Shown piece by piece: positions 36,173 to 44,857 of a stretch of DNA of 64,000 nt. The position numbers and the translations under genes were made by a program. The stretch covers positions 1 to 64,000 of the forward strand of contig NZ_SSSM01000006.1 in assembly GCF_004801885.1 (NCBI RefSeq), written 5' to 3'. The DNA comes from Naasia lichenicola. GTDB taxonomy: Bacteria; Actinomycetota; Actinomycetes; Actinomycetales; Microbacteriaceae. Under the pieces are notes generated by a model. The model saw nothing but the letters and a program-made list of their open reading frames with translations, was not told the DNA's origin and searched no databases. How positions within the stretch are numbered: the stretch's first letter is position 1; every line of letters starts with the position of its first letter.

Positions 36173-37386
36173 GAGCCGCCGATCACGGCACGCAGGGGAG
36201 CCGCGAGGTCGCCGCGCGGCTCGATGACCACCCCTCCCTCGAGACCCTGCCACCGTGCCGCCGACCTGAGCAGTTCGGCGATTCGCTCGACCTGCCGATG
36301 GCCGGCTGAACCCTCGGACCACGATGCCTGCGCGCGCAGCACGCCGGCCTGGCGGTCGCTCTTCAGGTCGATCCGCCCGACGATCTCGTCATCGAGGAGC
36401 ACAGGCAGCACGTAGTAGCCGTACACGCGCTTGGGCTGCGGGACGTAGATCTCTATCCGGTAGTGGAAGCCGAACATCCGCTCCGTCCGGCTGCGCTCCC
36501 AGACGATCGGGTCGAACGGAGACAGGAGGGCGCCGTCGGAGATCCGGCGCGGAAGGCGGGCATCGCGGTGGCGCCAGGCCGGGATGGGCCGGCCGTTGCG
36601 CTCCCATCCGGCGACGCGCACCGGGACCAGGTCTCCGGCGTCCTCGAGCTCCGCTGCCGCGACGGCGACCTCGGGGCCCTTCAGCCGGTAGTAGTCGGCG
36701 AAGTCGCGCAGCGTGCCGACCCCGTAGGAGACGGCCGCGCGGCGGAGGAGCTCCCGGATCGCGTCGGGTCGAGCGACCTCGATCTCCCTGATCTCGGCCG
36801 GGACCACCTGCTCGGCGAGCGCGTATCGGCGTTCGAAGCGGCTGCGCCCCGCGCTCGCGACCTCGCCCCACCAGAAGAGGTACTCGAGACCCTCCTTGAC
36901 GTCGGACCAGCCCCACCATGGCCCGCGGCGCACGTTGGACTCGTGCTCGATCTCGCTGGCCGCGAGCGGCCCACGGGCGGCCAGCTCGGTGCGCAGCCAG
37001 TCGAGCATGGCGCCGTTCTGCTGCACCCATGCGTCCTGGCGCGTGTGCTTCTCGCGGTAGGCGTCCATCCGCCACCGGAAGAGCGGCCACATGTCGACCG
37101 GCATGAAGCACGCGACGTGCGGGAGGTACTCGATGTAGCCGTGAGCGGGGGAGAAGAGCAGCCGGTCGAGCAGCGCACGGTCGTAGCCGCCGAGCCGGGC
37201 ATGCAACGGGAGATAGTGACTGCGCTCGAAGACGTTGACCGAGTCGATCTGCAGGATCTGGAGCCTGTCGAGGGTCAGCTTGAGCTGTCGGGTGCCGATC
37301 GCAGCGGGCCGCAGACGGCCGAACCCCTGTGCGGCCAGCGCCATCCTGCGCGCCTGGGCCGCGCTCAGCTCGTCGACACCGCTCAC
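36169..37386 (-). CDS. AlkZ/YcaQ-type winged-helix DNA glycosylase
   Basis: A 405-residue protein of the crosslink-repair DNA glycosylase YcaQ/AlkZ family, made of tandem winged-helix domains. The catalytic QxD motif is visible as LQIDSVNVFERSHYLPLHARLG (about 44-65). Further family stretches are WRMDAYREKH, WWGWSDVKEGLEYLFWWGEVA, LSPFDPIVWERSRTERMFGFHYRIEIYVP and RVYGYYVLPVLLDDEIVGRIDLKSDR. Known members unhook interstrand crosslinks or remove bulky alkyl adducts. The start is GTG 37386, with TATCGT 7 nt upstream. Its last 4 nt overlap htpX tail to tail. Confidence 0.9.
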   Translation of the reverse strand: MSGVDELSAAQARRMALAAQGFGRLRPAAIGTRQLKLTLDRLQILQIDSVNVFERSHYLPLHARLGGYDRALLDRLLFSPAHGYIEYLPHVACFMPVDMWPLFRWRMDAYREKHTRQDAWVQQNGAMLDWLRTELAARGPLAASEIEHESNVRRGPWWGWSDVKEGLEYLFWWGEVASAGRSRFERRYALAEQVVPAEIREIEVARPDAIRELLRRAAVSYGVGTLRDFADYYRLKGPEVAVAAAELEDAGDLVPVRVAGWERNGRPIPAWRHRDARLPRRISDGALLSPFDPIVWERSRTERMFGFHYRIEIYVPQPKRVYGYYVLPVLLDDEIVGRIDLKSDRQAGVLRAQASWSEGSAGHRQVERIAELLRSAARWQGLEGGVVIEPRGDLAAPLRAVIGGS

Positions 37387-37393
37387 CCGACTG

Positions 37394-37399
37394 ACGATA
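37394..37399 (-). promoter_or_regulatory. -10 element (TATCGT) for leaderless glycosylase gene
   Basis: On the minus strand TATCGT is followed by 7 nt and GTG 37386. Confidence 0.55.
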
Positions 37400-37438
37400 G
37401 CGATTGCCGCGGACATCAGGGATTCAGCCAGCCCTCCG

Positions 37439-37444
37439 TAGACT
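37439..37444 (+). promoter_or_regulatory. -10 element (TAGACT) for leaderless AI-2E family transporter gene
   Basis: TAGACT is followed by 7 nt and ATG 37452. The two divergent -10 elements at 37394 and 37439 lie only 40 nt apart, so the promoters must share the space between them. Confidence 0.55.
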
Positions 37445-37451
37445 TCCGCCT

Positions 37452-38642
37452 ATGGCGCACGAGCCCGACGGGGCCGAGGACAGCACGGTGCAGGACGGCA
37501 CGACAAGCAGAAGCGTGCCGCTGGACAGCGGATCCCCCTCCGATCGACGCGCGCTGCCCGGCGCGGTCCCACCGGGCATGCAGATCGCCGGCGCCTGGTC
37601 GTGGCGGATCCTGGTGGTCACGGCGGTACTGGCCCTGGTGCTGTTCCTCATCGTCCAGCTCTATCTCGTCGTCATCCCGGTGCTGATCGCGGTTCTCATC
37701 GCGGCGCTGCTGGTGCCGCTCGTGAACTTCCTGATCCGGCACCACTGGCCGAAATGGCTGGCCATCCTCGTCGCGGAGCTGGGCACCCTCGCGGCGATCG
37801 CCGGCCTCGTCTTCCTCGTGGTGACCCAGGTGGCGCGGGGCTTCGGCGAGCTCAGGAACAAGGCGATGCAGTCGTACTCCGACCTGCAGGCCTACCTCCT
37901 CAATGGACCGTTCCACATCACCCAGGCGCAGTTCAACGACGCGATCACCCAGATCGGCAACGCCATCCAGCAGGACAGCCAGGTCGTGGTCTCGGGTGCC
38001 CTCTCGGTGGGGTCGAGCCTCGGCCATGTGCTCACCGGGCTGCTGCTCGTGCTGTTCAGCACCCTGTTCATCCTCATCGACGGGCGCGGCATCTGGGCCT
38101 GGGTGGTGGGGCTGTTCCCGAGACGGGCGCGCAGGGCGGTGGACGGCGCAGGTCAGGCCGGCTGGCTCACGGTCGGCAACTTCGTCCGCGTGCAGATCCT
38201 GGTGGCGTTCATCGACGCGATCGGCATCGGGATCGGCGCGCTCATCCTCCAGGTGCCGCTTGCGATCCCCATCGCCGTGCTCGTGTTCCTCGGCTCGTTC
38301 GTGCCGGTCCTCGGGGCGCTCTTCACCGGCGTCCTCGCCGTGTTCATCGCCCTCGTCTACAACGGGCCGGTCGTGGCGCTCATCATGCTCGGCGTCGTGA
38401 TCCTCGTGCAGCAGATCGAGGGCCACGTGCTGCAGCCCCTGATCATGGGCACCGCGGTCAAAGTGCATCCGCTCGCCGTCGTGCTCGCCGTAGGCAGTGG
38501 TGCGATACTTGCGGGCATCCCGGGCACGTTCTTCGCCGTTCCCGTGGTCGCCGCGCTCAATGTGATGATCAAGTACATCGCCCAGGGCGACTGGCGAGAG
38601 AAGCCGAAACCACAACTCGAGGACGTCGTCCCAGATGCCTGA
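37452..38642 (+). CDS. AI-2E family transporter (PerM/TqsA-like)
   Basis: A 396-residue membrane protein with about eight predicted helices. After a hydrophilic N-terminus (1-50) come closely spaced helices (about 55-120), a cytosolic amphipathic part with LRNKAMQSYSDLQAYLL, and the conserved core GNFVRVQILVAFIDAIGIGIGALILQVPLAIPIAVLVFLGSFVPVLGALFTG and IVLVQQIEGHVLQPLIMGTAVKVHPL. Family members export autoinducer-2 or act as ion/proton antiporters, so the substrate is open. The start is ATG 37452, leaderless. The 3' end overlaps ilvA by 8 nt. Confidence 0.88.
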   Translation: MAHEPDGAEDSTVQDGTTSRSVPLDSGSPSDRRALPGAVPPGMQIAGAWSWRILVVTAVLALVLFLIVQLYLVVIPVLIAVLIAALLVPLVNFLIRHHWPKWLAILVAELGTLAAIAGLVFLVVTQVARGFGELRNKAMQSYSDLQAYLLNGPFHITQAQFNDAITQIGNAIQQDSQVVVSGALSVGSSLGHVLTGLLLVLFSTLFILIDGRGIWAWVVGLFPRRARRAVDGAGQAGWLTVGNFVRVQILVAFIDAIGIGIGALILQVPLAIPIAVLVFLGSFVPVLGALFTGVLAVFIALVYNGPVVALIMLGVVILVQQIEGHVLQPLIMGTAVKVHPLAVVLAVGSGAILAGIPGTFFAVPVVAALNVMIKYIAQGDWREKPKPQLEDVVPDA

Positions 38643-39927
38643 CTCCGTCACCACCATCGCGGGTGCCCAGCCCGCATTGTCGCAGACAGCGCCGACCTAC
38701 GGGGGCCCGTCGCTGGCGGACTTCGAGCTCGCCCGCGACACCGTCGCGGTCGTCGCCCAGAAGACCCCGCTCGAGAGCTCGCGGTTCCTGGCCGAGGTGC
38801 TCGGCAGCCCCGTCTACCTCAAGTGCGAGAACCTGCAGCGGACCGGTTCATACAAGATCCGCGGAGCCTACAACCGCCTCTCCAAGCTCTCCGAGACGGA
38901 GCGGGCGCGCGGCGTCGTGGCGGCCTCAGCCGGCAACCATGCCCAGGGCGTGGCCTTCGCGGCGCGTGAGCTCGGCATCACCGCCACGATCTACATGCCG
39001 CTCGGAGTCGCGCTGCCCAAGCTGCAGGCCACCCGCGACTACGGAGCCGAGGTCGTGCTCGAGGGGCGCATCTTCGATGAGACCCTGCGCGCCGCCGCCG
39101 CGTATGCGGAGCGCACCGGGGCCGTGTTCATCCCGCCGTTCGACCACATGGACGTGGTCGAGGGCCAGGGCACGCTCGGACTCGAGATCTGGGAGCAGAT
39201 GCCCGAGGTCGACACGGTGATCGTGCCGATCGGTGGCGGAGGCCTGATCTCCGGCGTGGCGAGTGCCATGAAGCAGAAGGCGGCGACCGTCGGCAAGACC
39301 ATCCGGGTGATCGGCGTGCAGGCGGCTAACGCTGCCGCGTATCCGGTGTCGCTCGCGAGCGGGGCGCCGACCACTGTCGAAGTGACAGCCACGATCGCCG
39401 ACGGCATCGCCGTGGCGCGTCCGGGCGCGCTGAACTTCGGGATCATCCGCGACGCCGTCGACGAGGTCGTCACGGTCACCGACGACGAGACGGCCCGCGC
39501 GCTGGTCGTGCTGCTCGAGCGCGCCAAGCTCGTCGTCGAGCCCGCCGGAGCGGTGGGCGTGGGGGCGATGCTCGCCGGGAAGATCGCCGGCGACCTCGGC
39601 AACACCGTCGTGGTGCTGTCGGGGGGCAACATCGATCCGCTCATGATGGAGCGCGTCATCAGCCGCGGTCTCGCCGCGGGCGATCGCTACCTCAGCCTGC
39701 GGATCGGCCTACCCGATCGGCCCGGCCAGCTCGCAGAGATCTCGCGACTCATCGCCGAGGCCAACGCCAACGTCGTCGAGGTGCTGCACACCCGCCATGG
39801 CAAGGGCCTGCAGATCAGCGAGGTCCAGCTCGAGGTCAGCATCGAGACGCGCGGCCTCGAGCATCGTGAGCTCGTCGTCGCGACCCTACGCGCTGCGGGC
39901 TACGACCCGCACGTCGTCGGCTCCTGA
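38635..39927 (+). CDS. ilvA: threonine ammonia-lyase with ACT domain
   Basis: A 430-residue PLP enzyme that deaminates threonine to 2-oxobutanoate for isoleucine synthesis. The PLP lysine is in RTGSYKIRGAYNRL, the phosphate loop is IGGGGLISGVA, and SAGNHAQGVA and PAGAVGVGAML are fold-II motifs. The C-terminal ACT regulatory domain (about 350-430) reads LPDRPGQLAEISRLIAEANANVVEVLHTRH. One ACT domain suggests the shorter class, regulated differently from the two-ACT biosynthetic E. coli enzyme. It overlaps the transporter gene by 8 nt, so it is cotranscribed. A hairpin follows. Confidence 0.95.
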   Translation: MPDSVTTIAGAQPALSQTAPTYGGPSLADFELARDTVAVVAQKTPLESSRFLAEVLGSPVYLKCENLQRTGSYKIRGAYNRLSKLSETERARGVVAASAGNHAQGVAFAARELGITATIYMPLGVALPKLQATRDYGAEVVLEGRIFDETLRAAAAYAERTGAVFIPPFDHMDVVEGQGTLGLEIWEQMPEVDTVIVPIGGGGLISGVASAMKQKAATVGKTIRVIGVQAANAAAYPVSLASGAPTTVEVTATIADGIAVARPGALNFGIIRDAVDEVVTVTDDETARALVVLLERAKLVVEPAGAVGVGAMLAGKIAGDLGNTVVVLSGGNIDPLMMERVISRGLAAGDRYLSLRIGLPDRPGQLAEISRLIAEANANVVEVLHTRHGKGLQISEVQLEVSIETRGLEHRELVVATLRAAGYDPHVVGS

Positions 39928-39940
39928 CCCGCCCTGTCGA

Positions 39941-40007
39941 AGCGCCGAATTGCCACTTATGGCTCTCAAATCGCCGTGTTGAGAGCCGAATCTGGCAATT
40001 CGACGCT
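39941..40007. repeat. two-part hairpin after ilvA
   Basis: Outer arms AGCGCCGAATTGCCA (39941-39955) and TGGCAATTCGACGCT (39993-40007) pair with one mismatch. Inside a symmetric 5x5 internal loop, a second stem GGCTCTCAA/TTGAGAGCC (39961-39969/39979-39987) closes a 9-nt loop. It lies between the convergent ilvA and amidohydrolase genes, so it can act as a shared terminator. Confidence 0.85.
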
Positions 40008-40010
40008 GGG

Positions 40011-41636
40011 CTAGACGCGGGTGCCGGCGATGAAAGTCGCCAGGATCGCGGTGTCGGCCAGATCCTCGGCCGGAGTGGTCAGCGGGTCGGCGGCCCAGAC
40101 GGTGAAGTCGGCGTCGAGGCCTTCGGCGATCCGGCCCGTGCGATCGTCCCAGCCGACCGCGAACGCGGCGGAGGTCGTGTAGCCCTCCAGCGCCATGCGG
40201 GCGGTCAGCGCCTGCTGGGGGAGGACCTTGAGCAGCTCGGGACGGTCATGCGGGCGGCGCAGCTGGGCGTCCGCGATGATCGTGCGCGGATCGTACGGCG
40301 CGATGGGCCAGTCGGATCCGAGAGCCACCGTGATGCCTGAGTCGTAGAGCTCGCGCATCCGCCAGCCGTTCACGGCAGCCCGCTCGTGTCCGAGGCGCTC
40401 GCTCCAGTTGTCGGTGTGATCGCCCCAGACGTACAGCGTCGAATGCGTGGGCTGCATGCTCGCGACGATCTCCGCCGCGATCATCTTCTCCATGGTGCCG
40501 GCGGGCATCGTCTCGATGTGCTCGATCCGATGCCGGGCGAGCGCGCGCTGCTCGGCCGGGATCTCGGAGATCACGGTGACAGCCTCGAGGATCGCGGCGT
40601 CTCCGATCGCGTGCGTGGCCGTGGCGATGCCGCGCTCGGCCAGAGCATGCACGGCTCGGCGGTACTCCGTGATGTCCAACCACAGGCTGTCGGTCGACTC
40701 GCCGTGGGTGTCAGGCTCGTGCAGCCACGCGGTTCCGTTGTCGACGGTGCCATCGAGCACGAGCTTGACGCCGTCGATGATCCAGCGCTCGCCGCCCGTG
40801 CCCTGCAGGTCGAGCACGCGCTGCAGCTCGGCCTCGAAGTCGAGCCCTGAGCTGAAGACCGGGGAGGCGCGCAGGCGGAGAGGCAGGGGAGCGAGCTGCT
40901 CCATCCGCTCGAGCACCTCGATCGAGTCCATCTGGAAGTCGAGCATGTAGGTGGAGGTCAGGCCGGACGCGGCCATGCCGGCGAGCACGCGGTGCGCGGC
41001 GGCGGCAGCGGCAGCGGCGTCGAACGCGGGAGCCGCGCCGAGGACGGCGAACTCGGCCTCCGCCTCGAGGAGCAGACCGGTCGGGACTCCATCGGAATCG
41101 CAGACCACCTCCGATCGGGTCGGGAACTCCACGGGGCCGTCGATGCCTGCCGCGGCCAGGGCGGCGGGAGTGACGAGCGCCGAGTGGCCGTCGAACATCC
41201 GGACCAGGCCGGGGCGATCGCCGATGGCGCGGCTCACGATCTCGCCGGTGGGGGTGGCGCCCGCGAACGCGTTGGGGTCCAGACCCCAGCCCAGCACCCA
41301 TTCGTCCTCGGGGATCGTCGCGGCGTACTCGCGAAGGCGATCGACGATGCCGTCGAGGGTCAGCAGGCCGAAGAGGTCGACGCCGCGCGCGGTGTGCGTA
41401 GCCCCGGAGATCGCATGAGAGTGAGCGTCGATCAGACCAGGCGTGATGGTCGCGCCGGGGAAGTCGATCCGCTCCGTGCGCGCGTCGCCCCACGCGGCGG
41501 CGTCCACGGACGAGCCGACGGCGACGATGCTGCCGTCGGCGATGGCGATCGCGGTGACCGGCGTCGCCTCATCCACCTCCTCCTGCAGGGTGTGCACGGT
41601 GGCGGCGGTGAGGATCAGGTCGACGTGCTGGCTCAT
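40011..41636 (-). CDS. amidohydrolase family 3 (YtcJ/NfdA-like)
   Basis: A 541-residue metal-dependent hydrolase. ITPGLIDAHSHAISGA carries the first HxH metal pair. THAIGDAAI and ARHRIEHIETM carry further metal or catalytic His residues. VALGSDWPIAPYDPR carries the catalytic Asp. The N- and C-terminal parts form the usual small beta domain. Members hydrolyse N-formyl or N-acyl amino compounds and amides, and the substrate here is unknown. The start is ATG 41636, with CAGGAT 6 nt upstream. It stands alone between two hairpin elements. Confidence 0.88.
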   Translation of the reverse strand: MSQHVDLILTAATVHTLQEEVDEATPVTAIAIADGSIVAVGSSVDAAAWGDARTERIDFPGATITPGLIDAHSHAISGATHTARGVDLFGLLTLDGIVDRLREYAATIPEDEWVLGWGLDPNAFAGATPTGEIVSRAIGDRPGLVRMFDGHSALVTPAALAAAGIDGPVEFPTRSEVVCDSDGVPTGLLLEAEAEFAVLGAAPAFDAAAAAAAAHRVLAGMAASGLTSTYMLDFQMDSIEVLERMEQLAPLPLRLRASPVFSSGLDFEAELQRVLDLQGTGGERWIIDGVKLVLDGTVDNGTAWLHEPDTHGESTDSLWLDITEYRRAVHALAERGIATATHAIGDAAILEAVTVISEIPAEQRALARHRIEHIETMPAGTMEKMIAAEIVASMQPTHSTLYVWGDHTDNWSERLGHERAAVNGWRMRELYDSGITVALGSDWPIAPYDPRTIIADAQLRRPHDRPELLKVLPQQALTARMALEGYTTSAAFAVGWDDRTGRIAEGLDADFTVWAADPLTTPAEDLADTAILATFIAGTRV

Positions 41637-41679
41637 CTGTTCATCCTGGCGGGGAAACTTCACGTAACAGGTCCTTGAA

Positions 41680-41757
41680 CACGGATCAGGCGAAAATCAC
41701 CTGATCCATGGGCGAAAACGCAGAATCGCCTGAACGGTGAGGATCGCCTGATCCGTG
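41680..41757. repeat. 14-bp inverted repeat with nested arms before the amidohydrolase gene
   Basis: CACGGATCAGGCGA (41680-41693) pairs perfectly with TCGCCTGATCCGTG (41744-41757), and TCACC (41697-41701) pairs with GGTGA (41736-41740). Partial inner copies of the arm words (CCTGATCC, ATCGCCTGA) show that it grew by duplication. It lies between pspA and the amidohydrolase gene. Confidence 0.8.
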
Positions 41758-41784
41758 AAGGGTGCAGCCGGGGGGAATGAAGGC

Positions 41785-42522
41785 CTAGGAGGTGACGGCC
41801 TTCGGGGCGGCGCTGCCGGCCTTCAGCGCAGCGAGGCGGGCCTCGACCTCGGTCAGCTCTCCGATGTCCTCGAGGTCCTCGAACTGGGCGTCGAGACTGG
41901 ACGCCGCGAGCTCCTGCTGCCCGCGGACCTTGGCCTCCTCGCGGCGGATCTTGTCCTCGAAGCGGCTCACCTCGCTGGTCGGGTCCATGATGTCGACGCT
42001 CTTCAGCGCGTCGTTCACCTGGCTCTGCGCCTGGACGGTCTTCTGGCGGGCGATCAGCTCGTCGCGCTTCGAGGAGAGCTCGTTGAGCTTCTCCCGCATC
42101 TTGGTGAGGCCCGACTTCAGCTGGTCGACGACCGCGGTCTGCGAGGCGATGGTCGGCTCGGCCTGCTTCGCCTCGTTCTCGGACTGGAGCTGGCGAGTCA
42201 GCGCCACCTTGGCGAGCGCATCGAACTTGTCCGCGTCGGCGGCATTGCCGGCGCCGCGCAGCTCGTCGCCCTTGCGGCTGGCGGCGAGCGCCTTCTGGCC
42301 CCAGGTGGCGGCGTTCTCGACATCCTCGCGGTGATCGTCCTCGAGCAGTCGGAGGTTTCCGATCGTCTGCGCGACGGCGCTCTCCGCCTCGGCGATGCTG
42401 CTCGTGTAGTCGCGCACGAGCTGGTCGAGCATGAGCTGGGGGTCCTCGGCGTTGTCGAGGAGCGCGTTGATGTTCGCGCGGGTGAGCTGGGCGATGCGAC
42501 CGAAGATCGACTGCTTGACCAT
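41785..42522 (-). CDS. pspA: PspA/IM30 family protein
   Basis: A 245-residue, almost entirely alpha-helical coiled-coil protein of the phage-shock/ESCRT-III-like family that coats and repairs stressed membranes. MVKQSIFGRIAQLTRANINALLDNAEDPQLMLDQLVRDY is the amphipathic N-terminus and first hairpin helix typical of PspA. The rest is Glu/Lys/Ala-rich heptads. The start is ATG 42522 behind GAAGGAA. It follows the TPM-domain gene by about 70 nt on the same strand, an association seen in other actinobacteria. Confidence 0.93.
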   Translation of the reverse strand: MVKQSIFGRIAQLTRANINALLDNAEDPQLMLDQLVRDYTSSIAEAESAVAQTIGNLRLLEDDHREDVENAATWGQKALAASRKGDELRGAGNAADADKFDALAKVALTRQLQSENEAKQAEPTIASQTAVVDQLKSGLTKMREKLNELSSKRDELIARQKTVQAQSQVNDALKSVDIMDPTSEVSRFEDKIRREEAKVRGQQELAASSLDAQFEDLEDIGELTEVEARLAALKAGSAAPKAVTS

Positions 42523-42592
42523 GGTTCCTTCTCTTTCTGGGTTGCGGATTCGGGTGGTGATGCGTGCTGATCGAATGGGTCAGGTGGGGGAG

Positions 42593-44752
42593 TTAGAAGC
42601 GGCCGCCTCCGCCGCGTCGTCCGCCGCCGCTGCGGGATCCGCCGAAGCTCCGGGATCCGCCGCCGAACGAGCCGCCGCCTCCGCTGCGCCGGCTGCTGCT
42701 CCCGCCGCTGAACCCCCCGAAGCCGCCGCTGCTGCGGCCGCTGGAGCGATAGCCGCCGCCCGAGCCGCCGCCGGAGAACAGGCCGCCGATGATCCCGCCC
42801 AGCACCGCGCCAGCGACGTCATCGCCCGAAGACGAGTTGGAGCGGGATCCGCCGGACCAGCTCGAGCCGCTGCCGTACCCACCTGACCCGCTGGTCCAGA
42901 AGTCGCCGACGTCGGTCTTGGCGAAGTTGAGGGCGCTCACGGCGAGCGATGACGCGGCTTGAGCATCGGCGATGGCGGCCTCAGGGTCGTTGAAGCCGAG
43001 CGAGATCGCCTGATCCAGATGCCGCTGGGCTTCGGCGAGCCGGGTGCGTGCTCCGTCTCCGACCGAGCCGCGGCGCGTGGTGATGAAGTCGTTCGCGGTG
43101 TCGATCTGGCTGCGCGCGCCCGCGATGGCTCGTTCCAGGGTGGCGCGTGCCCGCTCGATGCGCTTGGCGTTCTCCCGCGCGGGTGCGAGGGCCGCGTCGA
43201 CCCGCGCCTCGGCGGCCACCATGGCGGTGAGGGCGGCGACCGGATCGCGACGGGCATCGCCGCCGCTGCCGGCTGCGGCCAGCGTCTTCCGGGCGTCGGC
43301 GACCAGTGCGTCCAGCTCGGGTGGTGTCAGCGCCTTCGCGGCAGGGGTCAGAGCGGCACTCTCGTCGAGATCCGAGGTCAGCTCGCGGGCGGCGTCGTCG
43401 AGCTTTCCGGTGGCCGCCTCGAGATCCGGCCCCGTGCGGTCGACGGTGTCGAGCAGCTGTCCGACCTGCGCGACGCTCTGCTGGGCGTTGCGGACCGCGA
43501 CGGCCGCCTCGCCCGCGGCACCCGAGCGGAGGCTGGCGGCTGCGCGACTGCTCTCCGCCGTGGCGAAGCCCACCAGCTTCCTGGCCTGCGCCACGTTCTG
43601 GGCGACGGGTTCGAGTGCGCTGGGCGCGTAGCGGGCGGCCAGGACCGTCAGCTGCGCCTCGGATGCGTCGATCCGTGCCGTGGTCCGCTCGAGGTCGCCC
43701 GTCACCGCGGTGAGGGCCGCCGGGGCGTTGCGTCCGAGCTCACGCAGCTTGTCGAACGCATCGGTCTGGGCGTCGAGCTCGGCATCGGCCGATTCGCAGA
43801 GCGCGATGATCTGCGTCGTCCATTCGCGCTTCTGCTGGTCGGTGTCGGCATGCGCGTCGTCGAGCTGCTGCTTGAGCCGGAACGCCTCACGCAGCTTCCC
43901 GCGTGCCGAGGTGAGCGCGGCGCTGAAGGCAGCGGTCTGCTGCTCGCCGAACTCGGCGACCGCGAAGCCGAGTTCCTGCTCGCTGGTCTTGACCGCGTCA
44001 TCGAGCTCGACGAGCAGCTTGCCCGACTGCAGGTCGAGGTCGCGCTGGCTCGGACCCGCCACCGCGTCGGGCTGGGTGCGACGCCGGCGCCTGCTGACGG
44101 AGACGACGATGATGACGATCAGCGCGGCGAAGCCGCCGAGGATGAGCACGGTCGGCAGCAGGTTGAAACCTCCGGACCCGCCGTCCGATCCCGTGTCGGA
44201 TCCTGTTCCGGAACCGGTGCTCGATCCGGTGGACCCCGAGAGCGAGCTGCCCAGACCGCTGGCGATGCCGGTCGCCGCTCCGATGGCGGCACCCGCCCAG
44301 TCGTCGTCGGCCAGGTACGGCACGATGTCGTCGCTCTCGATGTCCTGCAGCTGGGTGTCCGAGAGCTCGACGGACGAGTCGGCGGAGAACCAGTACTGGC
44401 GGGCCTCGACCGCTACCACGAGCAGGGCGTTGCCGGTGCCGAGCCCGTTGCTGTCGACGACCTCGTTGCTCCAGTCCTCGATGTCGGACGGGCTGGTGGG
44501 GGTGTCGATGTAGGCGACCAGGAGCGTCGTGCCGGTCTTCTGCTGGAGCTCGTCGATGGCGCTCTGCACCTGCGAGGTCTCCGTGCCGCTCAGCGCGTTC
44601 GCCGTGTCCACGATGTCGGCACCGCCGAATTCGACCGGATCCTCGGCCCACGCCGGAGCAGCGAACGAGACCGACGCCGCGATGCCGAGGGCCCCGATCG
44701 CGCTCAGCAGGAATCTGCGTCCCCGTGGGGATCGGTCCTTGCTGGATCGCAC
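42593..44752 (-). CDS. TPM domain-containing secreted membrane protein
   Basis: A 719-residue protein. A signal peptide (about 14-36, ending APAWA) precedes a TPM domain (about 40-150) with VDTANALSGTETSQVQSAIDELQQKTGTTLLVAYIDT. A Ser/Gly/Thr linker leads to one transmembrane helix (about 212-232, LPTVLILGGFAALIVIIVVSV), an Arg cluster, and a long helical cytoplasmic region. It ends in a Gly/Ser/Arg/Phe-rich tail (about 640-719) of the GGGSRSFGG type. TPM domains are linked to photosystem assembly in plants and to membrane stress here. I start at GTG 44752, 6 nt after TACGGT. Other in-frame GTGs at 44773 and an ATG at 44842, inside a repeat, are less likely. Confidence 0.88.
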   Translation of the reverse strand: MRSSKDRSPRGRRFLLSAIGALGIAASVSFAAPAWAEDPVEFGGADIVDTANALSGTETSQVQSAIDELQQKTGTTLLVAYIDTPTSPSDIEDWSNEVVDSNGLGTGNALLVVAVEARQYWFSADSSVELSDTQLQDIESDDIVPYLADDDWAGAAIGAATGIASGLGSSLSGSTGSSTGSGTGSDTGSDGGSGGFNLLPTVLILGGFAALIVIIVVSVSRRRRRTQPDAVAGPSQRDLDLQSGKLLVELDDAVKTSEQELGFAVAEFGEQQTAAFSAALTSARGKLREAFRLKQQLDDAHADTDQQKREWTTQIIALCESADAELDAQTDAFDKLRELGRNAPAALTAVTGDLERTTARIDASEAQLTVLAARYAPSALEPVAQNVAQARKLVGFATAESSRAAASLRSGAAGEAAVAVRNAQQSVAQVGQLLDTVDRTGPDLEAATGKLDDAARELTSDLDESAALTPAAKALTPPELDALVADARKTLAAAGSGGDARRDPVAALTAMVAAEARVDAALAPARENAKRIERARATLERAIAGARSQIDTANDFITTRRGSVGDGARTRLAEAQRHLDQAISLGFNDPEAAIADAQAASSLAVSALNFAKTDVGDFWTSGSGGYGSGSSWSGGSRSNSSSGDDVAGAVLGGIIGGLFSGGGSGGGYRSSGRSSGGFGGFSGGSSSRRSGGGGSFGGGSRSFGGSRSGGGRRGGGGRF

Positions 44753-44758
44753 CTGCTC

Positions 44759-44764
44759 ACCGTA
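44759..44764 (-). promoter_or_regulatory. -10 element (TACGGT) for leaderless TPM gene
   Basis: On the minus strand TACGGT is followed by GAGCAG and GTG 44752. Confidence 0.5.
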
Positions 44765-44800
44765 TCCACGCACCCTGTGAACGGGGTAGAGGAGGAGTGT

Positions 44801-44854
44801 GTACGTTCCGGCCGAATACCTACGGAATTTCGTAGGTATCAAGCTGGAACGTAC
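44801..44854. repeat. TACGTTCCGGCC long hairpin, copy 2
   Basis: The 24-nt left arm (44801-44824) matches the copy at 21735-21790 almost base for base. The right arm (44831-44854) has drifted, leaving four non-Watson-Crick positions. The 6-nt loop is GAATTT. As in copy 1 it sits between the stop codon of one minus-strand gene (greA) and the start of the next. Confidence 0.88.
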
Positions 44855-44857
44855 GTG

